NCBI RefSeq assembly: GCF_001431705.1
Contig: NZ_LJWX01000002.1
Span: forward strand, 124,001-188,000
DNA length: 64,000 nucleotides
DNA from: Ferrovum sp. JA12
GTDB lineage: Bacteria; Pseudomonadota; Gammaproteobacteria; Burkholderiales; Ferrovaceae
Reading direction: 5' to 3'
Shown: positions 29,003-37,287 of the stretch, in pieces
Position numbering within the stretch: position 1 is the stretch's first letter
Layout of the letters: the number at the start of each line of letters is the position of its first letter
Made by a program: the position numbers and the translations under genes
The notes under the pieces: model-generated
Told to the model about the DNA's origin: nothing
The model's input: the letters and a program-made list of their open reading frames with translations, nothing else
The model's database searches: none

Positions 29003-29284
29003 AACTTACCCTAATTTATAAGACCATTTATTGTGCGATGAATGTGCTTTGCAATTGTTGAAAATTGTTAATATACGTTGGTAAATATTACGTAATCATA
29101 TTAATAAGAAAAAATGATAGTTTTTTTTATTTAGTCTTTATTAGGGCTTATAATAATTAATGCTACTTTTGACAATATTTGACAGGTAACAGATTATTTA
29201 TATTTTACAATTTATACCTTTAACTTAACTTAATTTAACCATTCTTTAATCATCACAATGTTAACCTTATAACCTAATTAAAGA

Positions 29285-30334
29285 TTGGACAATAAATTGA
29301 AAATTGAACATTATCCGATAAGTCCAAAAGCTCCGCCTTTTTTGATTGCAGAAGTGGCATTAGGTCATGAAGGCAGTCTTGGTATGGCCATGTCTTATAT
29401 TCAGCTAGCTAAATCCTGTGACGCTACCGCTGTGAAATTTCAGATGCACTTAGCCGATGAAGAAAGTACGCCATGGGAACCCTGGAGGATCCCCTTTAGC
29501 CAACAAGATAAAACACGTTTTGACTATTGGCAAAGAACCTCTTTTACCTTTGAAGAATGGCAAATATTAAAAGAACAGGCGGAAAAGTTGGGGTTGGTGT
29601 TTTTATGTTCACCTTTTTCTCTTAAGGCCTGTGACTGGTTGGAGAGGTTACAAATCAGTGCGTGGAAAGTGGCCTCTGGAGAAATGCATAATCGTCAATT
29701 AATCGACAGATTAATGCTATCAAAAAAACCCATTATTTTATCCAGTGGCTTAAGCAAAATGGAGGAAGTGATTAGCCTTGCAAAAGACTTTACAGAAAAA
29801 AATATTGATGTCTGTTTGTTACACTGTACTAGTCGTTATCCCACCGAGGCAGAGGAAGTGGGATTAAATATTATGCAGGATATGCAAGCAGCGCTGCCGG
29901 AACTTCCTGTTGGCTTATCCGATCATTCTGGGGAAATTTATCCTGCAGTGATAGCTAGTTATTTAGGGGCGGCTGTTATTGAGGCGCATTTAACTTTCCA
30001 TCACGCTATGTTTGGTCCAGATGTGAAGTCATCGTTAACCCCTGATCAGTTCAAAGAAATGGTGAGGGCGACGAATTTTGCTCGTCACATGGCTTGGCAT
30101 AGAGTAAGTAAAGAAGACCAAGTTCAGCAACTAAGTAATACACGTATCATGTTCTCTCGGAGTCTTTATGCTCAACTAGCAATAAAAAAAGGGGATGTTT
30201 TAACAGAATCCCATTTGGGCTATAAAAAACCTGGGGGAGGATTATTGTATGAGCAAAGAGAGTTGATTTTAGGAAAACAAGCCAAAAGAGATCTTCCAGT
30301 TAATCATTGTTTGAGGATTGACGATTTTGAATAA
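29285..30334 (+). CDS. neuB: N-acetylneuraminate synthase family protein (NeuB/LegI/PseI-type)
   Basis: A 349-residue protein with an NeuB TIM barrel (about 1-270; FLIAEVALGHEGSLGMA, VKFQMH, KVASGEMHN, LLHCTSRYPT, GLSDHSG) and a C-terminal SAF antifreeze-like domain (about 280-345; SRSLYAQLAIKKGDVLTESH). It condenses phosphoenolpyruvate with an N-acetyl-hexosamine to form a nonulosonic acid. Start is TTG at 29285 or 29297; neither has a strong ribosome site. Overlaps the next gene by 17 nt or fewer. Confidence 0.87.
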   Translation: MDNKLKIEHYPISPKAPPFLIAEVALGHEGSLGMAMSYIQLAKSCDATAVKFQMHLADEESTPWEPWRIPFSQQDKTRFDYWQRTSFTFEEWQILKEQAEKLGLVFLCSPFSLKACDWLERLQISAWKVASGEMHNRQLIDRLMLSKKPIILSSGLSKMEEVISLAKDFTEKNIDVCLLHCTSRYPTEAEEVGLNIMQDMQAALPELPVGLSDHSGEIYPAVIASYLGAAVIEAHLTFHHAMFGPDVKSSLTPDQFKEMVRATNFARHMAWHRVSKEDQVQQLSNTRIMFSRSLYAQLAIKKGDVLTESHLGYKKPGGGLLYEQRELILGKQAKRDLPVNHCLRIDDFE

Positions 30335-31466
30335 AAAAATCTGTGTAGCGATTACTGCTCGGCCCAGTTATTCGCGCATTAGAAGTGCCTTAGAAAAATT
30401 AAGAGACAATCATCGGATTGATTTAAGTGTTATTTGTTCAGGCTCTGCACTGTTACCCCGTTATGGCAGAATTGTTGACTATATTAAACATGATGGTTTT
30501 AATGTTACAGATGAATTATATACCTTTGTTGAAGGGGATGAGCCCATTAATATGGCATTAACCACTGCCAATACAATGAGTATGACAGCACAAGTATTTA
30601 AAAGAATAGCCCCTGATTTTGTTATTACCATTGCCGATCGTTATGAAACCTTAGGGACAGCTGTTGCGGCATCCTATATGAATATTCCCCTAATACACAT
30701 CCAAGGTGGTGAAATCAGTGGCAATATTGACGAGGTGGTTAGGCATGCTGTCACGAAGCTATCTGACTATCATTTGGTGTCTAACGAATATGCTGCCCAC
30801 CGTGTCCATACTTTGGGAGAGCCTGTCGAAAATATTTTTATTACAGGTTGTCCGTCAATTGTAATTGCTGAGGAATCTAAGCATCTTAGTGAGGAGTATT
30901 TAATTAACTCAATTAAGGAACATTTGGATCTAGAGGTTTTTAATATTAATGATCCTTTCATTGTTCTTTTACTGCACTCTGAGACGTTGCATTATGAAGA
31001 CAGTTTTAACAACATGTTATTACTGCTTAGGATAGTAGAGAAATTAGAAATCAATGTTTTAATCTTCAGTCCTAACTTGGATAGTGGCTCTGATGCTATT
31101 TGGGCGGCTATAGACTCTTTTAAAAAAACCTATCAAAAAAAACATTTTTTTTATATCAATAATCTTGAAGGACATGTTTTTTTAAAATTGTTATCCTTGA
31201 GTTTATGTCTGATTGGTAATTCTAGTGTAGGCATAAGAGAATGCGCTTTTTTAGGTATCCCTGTTGTGAATATTGGTGAGCGTCAAATGGGACGAGAGCG
31301 GGCTAACAACGTCATTGATGTGGCATGGGATGAATATGAAATTACCGCCGCACTCATTCAGCAGCTAACTATAAAAAAATATTCGCCATCATCTTTGTAT
31401 GGTCATGCGGAGGCGGGGCAATTAATTGCCAATGTCATCGCCGATTTGGCGCTCTCAGACAACTAG
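30318..31466 (+). CDS. neuC: UDP-N-acetylglucosamine 2-epimerase, hydrolysing (NeuC-like)
   Basis: A 382-residue GT-B-fold protein of the NeuC/WecB family; NeuC-type enzymes release ManNAc (or a related hexosamine) from the UDP sugar for NeuB. It shows ITARPSYSRIRSAL at the N-terminus, TIADRYETLGTAVAA, IHIQGGEISGNIDEVVRHA and the late LIGNSSVGIRE segment. Co-operonic with neuB. No CMP-nonulosonate synthetase (neuA) is in the window. The start may be TTG 30318 or TTG 30327. Confidence 0.86.
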   Translation: MTILNKKICVAITARPSYSRIRSALEKLRDNHRIDLSVICSGSALLPRYGRIVDYIKHDGFNVTDELYTFVEGDEPINMALTTANTMSMTAQVFKRIAPDFVITIADRYETLGTAVAASYMNIPLIHIQGGEISGNIDEVVRHAVTKLSDYHLVSNEYAAHRVHTLGEPVENIFITGCPSIVIAEESKHLSEEYLINSIKEHLDLEVFNINDPFIVLLLHSETLHYEDSFNNMLLLLRIVEKLEINVLIFSPNLDSGSDAIWAAIDSFKKTYQKKHFFYINNLEGHVFLKLLSLSLCLIGNSSVGIRECAFLGIPVVNIGERQMGRERANNVIDVAWDEYEITAALIQQLTIKKYSPSSLYGHAEAGQLIANVIADLALSDN

Positions 31467-31728
31467 ATCTCTTCCACCTCAAGGAAAGGAAGTATTTGAT
31501 CTTAACTTGAAATGAGATGAAGAGAGTCAGTGAGTAGTGGTTGTTGAGCAGATGATAAAGCTATAGAGTGGTTTACACCTATCTCTGATGACTCCTTGGG
31601 ATACTAAGTATTTTTGTGTTAAGGACGACACCCGCAAGTTAAGTAATGGTTTTGTGACAGGAACGAGGATCTCCAAGACAAAATACGGTAGAGTAGAGCT
31701 TTATAGTAAAAGATAGTATCTTGCACCT

Positions 31729-33114
31729 ATGAGTACTCATATATTACTGGTTGATGATGACACAGACTTGTTGCGTCTTTTGACCATGCGTCTTGAGGCT
31801 GCCAATTATCGTGTTTCCGCCGCCACCACCGCAGAGGAAGCTCTTGCCAAAATTGCTATTGAACGACCTCAATTGGTGGTCAGTGATGTTCAGTTACCCG
31901 GTCTTGATGGTCTAAAATTGTTCGATGAAATCAGGCAACGTCATCCGTTGCTGCCGGTTATATTGATCACTGCCCACGGCACTATTCCTGATGCCGTGGA
32001 AGCGACGACTCGCGGGGTATTTGGTTACCTTACTAAACCCTTTGAGGGTAAAGTGTTGCTAGATAAAATTGCTGAAGCTTTATCGATTTATCGCGTTAGT
32101 CCGCAACAAACAGACCCTCTTAAAGAGGATTGGCGCGCCCACATTATCAGCCGTTCTGATCGCATTGCAGAGTTACTTAATGAAGCTAAAATGGTGGCCC
32201 AATCCGATGCCAGTGTATTAATACGCGGTGAGAGTGGCACGGGTAAAGAATTGTTGGCACAAGCCATTCATCGAGCCAGTCCAAGAGCGAATCGACCCTT
32301 TGTTGCGCTAAATTGTAGTGCCATTCCAGAGCATCTCTTGGAGTCAGAGCTTTTTGGTCATGTGAAAGGAGCCTTTACCGGAGCGAGTCACTCCTATGAT
32401 GGGTTATTGCGGGCAGCGGATAGGGGCACCTTATTTTTAGATGAAATTGGCGATATGCCGGTGAATCTCCAGGCAAAATTACTGCGTGTCTTGCAAGAGA
32501 GAAAAGTTCGACCAGTGGGCTCTAGCCACAGTATTGATGTGGATGTACGCATTCTTTCTTCCACTCATCAGGATCTTGAAGCTGCTATTCGCGAGGACCA
32601 ATTTAGAGAGGATTTATATTATCGGTTAAATGTGGTGGAACTCATCTTGCCACCACTTCGAGAAAGAAGAGAGGATGTGTTGTTATTGGCTAATCACTTT
32701 TTGATGCGCTTAGCACAGAAGTATCACAAGGTTCTCAATGGCTTTACGCCCGATGCCATCGAAGCATTAAGCACCTACTCATGGCCAGGTAATATTCGTC
32801 AATTGTTTAATGTCATTGAACAGGTTTCTGCGCTGTCAACAGGCTCACTGATATCCCATAGCTTGATCCAGCGAGCCCTGAAGGTTCCTTCCGTTCAGAT
32901 CTTAAGTTTGGCTGAAGCCAGAGAGCGTTTTGAGCGGGATTATCTGATTGGTTTACTCAAAGTGACCGGTGGAAACGTAGCCGATGCAGCTCGCCTTGCT
33001 GAAAGAAACAGAACGGAGTTCTATCGGTTACTACAAAAACATGGTCTTACCCCTGACACTTTTAAGAAATTAGAGAGCCAAATGGATGTTGTCACCATTG
33101 AGCGACAACCCTAA
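31729..33114 (+). CDS. glrR: Sigma-54-dependent response regulator GlrR (QseF)
   Basis: A 461-residue NtrC-family activator. Receiver domain with phospho-acceptor D53 and the K in YLTKPFEG; AAA+ domain (about 135-370) with Walker A GESGTGKELL, the sigma-54 contact loop GAFTGA, and LFLDEIGDMP; a C-terminal Fis-type helix-turn-helix (NVADAARLAERNRTEFYRLL) matching GlrR/QseF. Its kinase GlrK is encoded two genes downstream, after opgH. Two TGTC-N10-GACA sites, the motif bound by GlrR in enterobacteria, follow or overlap its 3' end. Confidence 0.93.
   Translation: MSTHILLVDDDTDLLRLLTMRLEAANYRVSAATTAEEALAKIAIERPQLVVSDVQLPGLDGLKLFDEIRQRHPLLPVILITAHGTIPDAVEATTRGVFGYLTKPFEGKVLLDKIAEALSIYRVSPQQTDPLKEDWRAHIISRSDRIAELLNEAKMVAQSDASVLIRGESGTGKELLAQAIHRASPRANRPFVALNCSAIPEHLLESELFGHVKGAFTGASHSYDGLLRAADRGTLFLDEIGDMPVNLQAKLLRVLQERKVRPVGSSHSIDVDVRILSSTHQDLEAAIREDQFREDLYYRLNVVELILPPLRERREDVLLLANHFLMRLAQKYHKVLNGFTPDAIEALSTYSWPGNIRQLFNVIEQVSALSTGSLISHSLIQRALKVPSVQILSLAEARERFERDYLIGLLKVTGGNVADAARLAERNRTEFYRLLQKHGLTPDTFKKLESQMDVVTIERQP
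33090..33107. promoter_or_regulatory. Predicted GlrR site 1 (TGTC-N10-GACA)
   Basis: TGTC at 33090-33093 and GACA at 33104-33107 with exactly 10 nt between, inside the last codons of glrR. The same spaced palindrome was reported for GlrR (QseF) binding upstream of glmY in enterobacteria. It lies about 195 nt upstream of opgH, within enhancer range. Confidence 0.7.
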
Positions 33115-33155
33115 CCCATTGATCTGAATAGAGATTCTTAGTTTCTTTCGTTATC

Positions 33156-33173
33156 TGTCGTAAATTAGCGACA
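33156..33173. promoter_or_regulatory. Predicted GlrR site 2 (TGTC-N10-GACA)
   Basis: TGTC at 33156-33159 and GACA at 33170-33173 with exactly 10 nt between, 66 nt after site 1, intergenic. Its centre is about 100 nt upstream of the -12 element at 33270, a normal enhancer distance for sigma-54 activators. Confidence 0.78.
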
Positions 33174-33256
33174 AATTCCTGCCTGTTTTATTGTTTGAAA
33201 AGGCTTTAACCTTTTTATAGTCATTAAAATCAATGGGTTAGAGGTTTAAATTACGA

Positions 33257-33271
33257 TGGCATGGATCATGC
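33257..33271 (+). promoter_or_regulatory. Predicted sigma-54 promoter (-24/-12) upstream of opgH
   Basis: TGGCATGGATCATGC: the -24 GG is at 33258-33259 and the -12 GC at 33270-33271, with the required 10 nt between. It differs from the consensus TGGCAC...TTGC at one base in each half. Transcription would begin near 33283, so the first ATG of opgH (33284) would be almost leaderless and a downstream start may be used. Confidence 0.7.
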
Positions 33272-33283
33272 TAATAGATCGGC

Positions 33284-35251
33284 ATGAACCCAAATGAACA
33301 TATCCACTTAAGTCATTCCGCGCAGCTTGCGCCGCCTATTAACCGTGGCTCCATGGTGGCTCAGCCCTGGACAAGTTTTACCCAAGGATTAGCCTTAATG
33401 AAAGAGTCTATTCGAGAGCCCAAACTAAGACTCACTCCCCCGTGGCTAAAAATAGCCATGGAGCGTCGTCGAGTATTGATGGCCTTGGTGGCACTGACCA
33501 CCGCAACGGTGGCTTATTTATGGATAGCTAATCAGAATAACTGGGGTTTCTGGCCTCTTAAAGTAATTCAGTTAACAGTGTTTTTAGTTCTCACAGCTTG
33601 GTTAGCGGCGGGCTTCTTTACCGCGATAATGGGTTTTTTAGTGGAACTGTTTGCCGATGGTTTTGCCCTCAGTAGTCGACAAGTGGCTAAGTTAAGTCTC
33701 TCAGAGCATAGTAAGACTGCGGTGATTATGCCGATATGTAACGAGTCAGTGGATACGGTTTTTGCAGGATTACGGGCTACCTGTGAATCTTTGATGCAAC
33801 GCTCTGAAGCAAAACAATTTGATGTGTTTATTTTATCAGATTCCTTTGATCCCGTTATTTTAGCCGCGGAACTCAATGCATGGTCCACATTACGTGATGA
33901 GTTGCAAGGTAGAGTCAATTTATTCTATCGTGTTCGTCAGCGTCGTACCCGCCGCAAAGCAGGGAATGTGGCAGACTTCTGTCGACGTTGGGGTAAAAAC
34001 TACCAGTACATGGTGGTATTTGATGCAGACAGTGTGATGAGTGGTGAGGCTTTGGTCACCTTAGCTAAGTTAATGGATCAACATCCCAGTGCGGGAATTA
34101 TACAAACCGTTCCGCAGCCCTGCGGTGTGGATACCTTACATGCTCGAGTGCAACAATTTGCAGCTCGCGTGTCAGGGCGTCTTTTTACTAAAGGAATGCT
34201 CTACTGGCAATTGGGTGAGTCTCATTATTGGGGACACAATGCCATTATTCGTATAGAACCCTTTATGCGTCACTGTGCCTTGGCAGATTTACCAGGTAAT
34301 GGTGGATTAAGTGGTCATATCATGTCACATGATTTTGTGGAAGCTGCCATGATGAGACGTGCTGGGTTTGATGTGTGGTTAGTCACTGATATTGAAGGCA
34401 GTTATGAGCAGCAACCTGCCAATCTTCCCGAAGAATTACAACGCGACCGTCGTTGGTGTCAGGGAAATATTAAAAATATACGTCTTAGTGCCGAACCGGG
34501 CTTTGCTATGGTACATCGATTCATGTTGTTAACAGGGGTCTTAGCCTACGCTTCTTCCCCTCTGTGGCTACTCTTAATTGTCACGAGTACCTTCATTTAT
34601 TCCCTTGAGTATTTTCTGGGGCACTCGGTGAGTGACGATCTACTCATTAACCACTATTCAGACCTGTGGTTGGTCACGTTGGTGTTATTATTTTTACCGC
34701 GTATATTGTCCTTCTTTGTGATTCTCTATAAAAAAGAACAGCAACAATATGGTGGCCTCCATAACCTTAGTAAAAGTATTTTGTTAGAAGCGCTGTATTC
34801 AGCTATGGTTGCTCCCTTGAGGATGATGGCCCATACCTACTACGTTATCTCTGCCCTAACCGGGTTGGGTCTTGAGTGGAAATCTCCGCTGCGTGAATCT
34901 AAAACATTACCATGGAAAGCCACCTACCTTTATTTCATGCCTTACCTATGGCCGATAGCTTTATTATGCTTAGTCACTGTACTGATTGCGCCAAGCACCC
35001 TAATATGGCTATTACCAGTTGTGATTCCCGTGTTTTTAGCTACCCCCTTTGCTGTGATCACCAGCAGCAGTTACGTGGGTCTCTGGTTACGGGTAAGAAA
35101 CCTATTTATCACTCCTGAGGAAGCCTCTGCGCCAGCTGTGATGCAACAAGCATGGTACTATAGTGGTCGCTATACGAAATTGAATAGGCTTTTGCGTTGG
35201 TTAAGACAACCCAAAGCAAGTTCAGGCGCAACCGCTTACCATTTACGCTAA
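33284..35251 (+). CDS. opgH: Osmoregulated periplasmic glucan glucosyltransferase
   Basis: A 655-residue inner-membrane GT2 transferase (MdoH/OpgH) that polymerises beta-1,2-linked glucose for periplasmic glucans. Membrane helices at about 65-85 and 92-118, then a cytosolic catalytic domain (about 140-400) with the VFDADS metal motif, LPGNGG, SHDFVEAA and QRDRRWCQGN (QxxRW type), then about five more helices. It is shorter than the 847-residue E. coli protein, mainly at the N-terminus. In-frame ATGs at 33353 and 33398 (AAGGA 9 nt upstream of the latter) are serious alternatives, especially given the sigma-54 promoter at 33257. Confidence 0.93.
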   Translation: MNPNEHIHLSHSAQLAPPINRGSMVAQPWTSFTQGLALMKESIREPKLRLTPPWLKIAMERRRVLMALVALTTATVAYLWIANQNNWGFWPLKVIQLTVFLVLTAWLAAGFFTAIMGFLVELFADGFALSSRQVAKLSLSEHSKTAVIMPICNESVDTVFAGLRATCESLMQRSEAKQFDVFILSDSFDPVILAAELNAWSTLRDELQGRVNLFYRVRQRRTRRKAGNVADFCRRWGKNYQYMVVFDADSVMSGEALVTLAKLMDQHPSAGIIQTVPQPCGVDTLHARVQQFAARVSGRLFTKGMLYWQLGESHYWGHNAIIRIEPFMRHCALADLPGNGGLSGHIMSHDFVEAAMMRRAGFDVWLVTDIEGSYEQQPANLPEELQRDRRWCQGNIKNIRLSAEPGFAMVHRFMLLTGVLAYASSPLWLLLIVTSTFIYSLEYFLGHSVSDDLLINHYSDLWLVTLVLLFLPRILSFFVILYKKEQQQYGGLHNLSKSILLEALYSAMVAPLRMMAHTYYVISALTGLGLEWKSPLRESKTLPWKATYLYFMPYLWPIALLCLVTVLIAPSTLIWLLPVVIPVFLATPFAVITSSSYVGLWLRVRNLFITPEEASAPAVMQQAWYYSGRYTKLNRLLRWLRQPKASSGATAYHLR

Positions 35252-35254
35252 GGC

Positions 35255-36739
35255 ATGATTGAATCAATACGGTCAAAAATTGATGTAAAAAAAACTGATA
35301 GTATTATTTGGGGGCAGCACTTTCCTTTATCCTTTAGGCAACTGCTGCTCCTGGCGTTTATTAGTATCATTCTTTTACTAGGTGGAGCCTTAATCCGTAC
35401 CCTGGTGTCTTTGCAAAATCTCTCCCAAGAAAATGTCGACTACCCCAACAAAATGCTCTTTGTTTTAGAGCAAATACATGAACTACAGGACACCACAGTG
35501 TCCCTTGAAAGAAAATCACGACAATACATGGTATTAAACGACCCCAGTATGATTGCTGATATTAAAAAAAATTGGTCACATGGGGAGGAGGTAGCTAACT
35601 CTCTAAAACAGGTTCCTGCCATGGGTTTACAATCTTTGGTGGATGAGTGGTTACAACTTTCACAATTTGCGACGGATTCACTCACTGACGATGCATCACT
35701 GTCTTTTAGTAAGCAGCAAGATATTCTTAACTCCTATGCCCAGCTGGGTGAGATTATTCAGCGCGTAGATCTGTCCTCCAGAGATTATCTGAAAAAATAC
35801 AATCAAACATTAATATTTGAGTTTAAGCGTCAGCGGGATGCGTTAATTACCTTTGGTATTTTTGCCTCTTTATTTGCTGTGATGCTCGCCCTGATTTTAG
35901 GGATGTGGTTATCACAGTCCTTAAGAGAGGTGGAGATGGCTATTGACCAATTGGGCACTGAGGACAAGGAACAACCAGTTTTCATTAGTGGTCCTGCTGA
36001 CATGCGACGCTTGGGTGAGCGTATTGAAGTATTACGGCAACGTTTAAATGCCCTGGAGGCAGATAAGTTACTGTTTATGCGTCATATTTCCCATGAACTT
36101 AAAACTCCCTTAGCAAATTTACGAGAAGGTATTGCCCTTCTTGAAGATCAGGTGATGGGGCACATGAATACGCAACAAACTGAAATTATTCACATTTTAA
36201 GAGATAACGCACTGTCCCTACAGCAGCAGATTGAAAGTTTGCTGCAATACAACGCTTTCTCTGAGGATACGAGACGGTTACATCTTCACTGTATCGATGT
36301 GTTAGAGCTGCTAAAAGAGTTGATTTCTCGTTATCGCTTACAATTACAGTCGCGATTTCTGACTATTGATTTAATTGGGGAACCACTAAAATGCTTAGTA
36401 GATTCAGATAAAATAGAAATTATTATTAACAATTTGTTATCCAATGCAGTTCGCTTTAGTCCTGAGCAGGGTTTAATTAAATTAACCCTTATTCAACATC
36501 AGGCATGGTTAAGAATTGATTGTGAAGATCAAGGGCCAGGTATTGCACTGGAGGACCGCGAGAAAATTTTTAATCCTTTTTATCAAGGAGCAAGGCAACC
36601 TACAGGCTCAAGAAAGGGCAGCGGTATTGGTTTGTCAATTGTCAAAGAACTGGTGTCCGCCCATGGTGGACAAGTATCACTTATGCCCTGTGAAGAGGGG
36701 TCCTATTTTAGAGTTGAGATACCCTATGAAGCATGCTAA
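35255..36739 (+). CDS. glrK: Sensor histidine kinase GlrK (QseE)
   Basis: A 494-residue membrane sensor kinase. Transmembrane segments at about 26-48 and 196-218 enclose a helical four-helix-bundle-like periplasmic domain; HAMP-type linker, then H-box FMRHISHELKTPLANLREG and HATPase motifs NNLLSNAVRFSPE, CEDQGPGIA and GSGIGLSIVKELV. Matches the GlrK/QseE architecture, and its neighbours GlrR and QseG confirm it. It starts 3 nt after opgH, so sensor and glucan synthase are cotranscribed. Confidence 0.92.
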   Translation: MIESIRSKIDVKKTDSIIWGQHFPLSFRQLLLLAFISIILLLGGALIRTLVSLQNLSQENVDYPNKMLFVLEQIHELQDTTVSLERKSRQYMVLNDPSMIADIKKNWSHGEEVANSLKQVPAMGLQSLVDEWLQLSQFATDSLTDDASLSFSKQQDILNSYAQLGEIIQRVDLSSRDYLKKYNQTLIFEFKRQRDALITFGIFASLFAVMLALILGMWLSQSLREVEMAIDQLGTEDKEQPVFISGPADMRRLGERIEVLRQRLNALEADKLLFMRHISHELKTPLANLREGIALLEDQVMGHMNTQQTEIIHILRDNALSLQQQIESLLQYNAFSEDTRRLHLHCIDVLELLKELISRYRLQLQSRFLTIDLIGEPLKCLVDSDKIEIIINNLLSNAVRFSPEQGLIKLTLIQHQAWLRIDCEDQGPGIALEDREKIFNPFYQGARQPTGSRKGSGIGLSIVKELVSAHGGQVSLMPCEEGSYFRVEIPYEAC

Positions 36740-37271
36740 GAATAAAATTGTAGTATTCACTTTGTTGTTATTGAGTGGTTGCGTTATGCATCCTGAAAAA
36801 GGGGAGGTGGTAGGTAAGCCTGTTATTAATTCTGGGGAGGATAAGTCACAAAAAAACCAAGAAGTAAAGGAAGTAGGAGGTATTTGGTTGCAAATAAACC
36901 AAGATGAAAAAAACTCCAACTTGGTTAAGCAGGCCATGATCAGCCATTGGCTTAACCATCCAGAAGCCTTAACCGTATCCGATAGAGTTCGATGTGTGGC
37001 GTTGTTATTACTTAATACAGATAGCCAATCCCATCTTCAAGCCTTTAAGTTGTTGAGCACACTCACTGACAGTCAACAAGCAGAGATGCTTCCTATTGTT
37101 GATTGGTTAACCAGTATGGCTAAAAATCAAATTATTGAGGACAGTCAAATACGGGACATGACACAGCAACTTGCTGAAGGGCAAACTAAAATTAATGCCT
37201 TACAAAATAAGATTAAAGAGCTTAAAACTCTAGAAAGTAATCTTTTATCGAAACCCTCAGAAAACCATTAA
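36726..37271 (+). CDS. qseG: QseG-like outer-membrane lipoprotein
   Basis: A 181-residue lipoprotein: MKHAKNKIVVFTLLLLSGC gives lipobox LSGC with acylated Cys19. The C-terminal third is a coiled coil (QQLAEGQTKINALQNKIKEL). In enterobacteria QseG, encoded between glrK and glrR, docks on GlrK and modulates it. The same position after glrK supports this assignment despite low sequence similarity. Starts inside glrK with a 14-nt overlap; a longer frame from 36516 would not give a signal peptide. Confidence 0.75.
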   Translation: MKHAKNKIVVFTLLLLSGCVMHPEKGEVVGKPVINSGEDKSQKNQEVKEVGGIWLQINQDEKNSNLVKQAMISHWLNHPEALTVSDRVRCVALLLLNTDSQSHLQAFKLLSTLTDSQQAEMLPIVDWLTSMAKNQIIEDSQIRDMTQQLAEGQTKINALQNKIKELKTLESNLLSKPSENH

Positions 37272-37287
37272 TGTTCGGACTATTAAA

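Noticed and set aside
31588..31716. 42-codon frame starting MTPWDTKYFCVKDDTRKLSN upstream of glrR
   Set aside because: Composition looks protein-like, but there is no ribosome site and no family match; length is within chance expectation.
36516..36725. N-terminal extension of the QseG-like frame inside glrK
   Set aside because: The extension is out-of-frame glrK sequence and would remove the lipoprotein signal; the ATG at 36726 gives a perfect lipobox.
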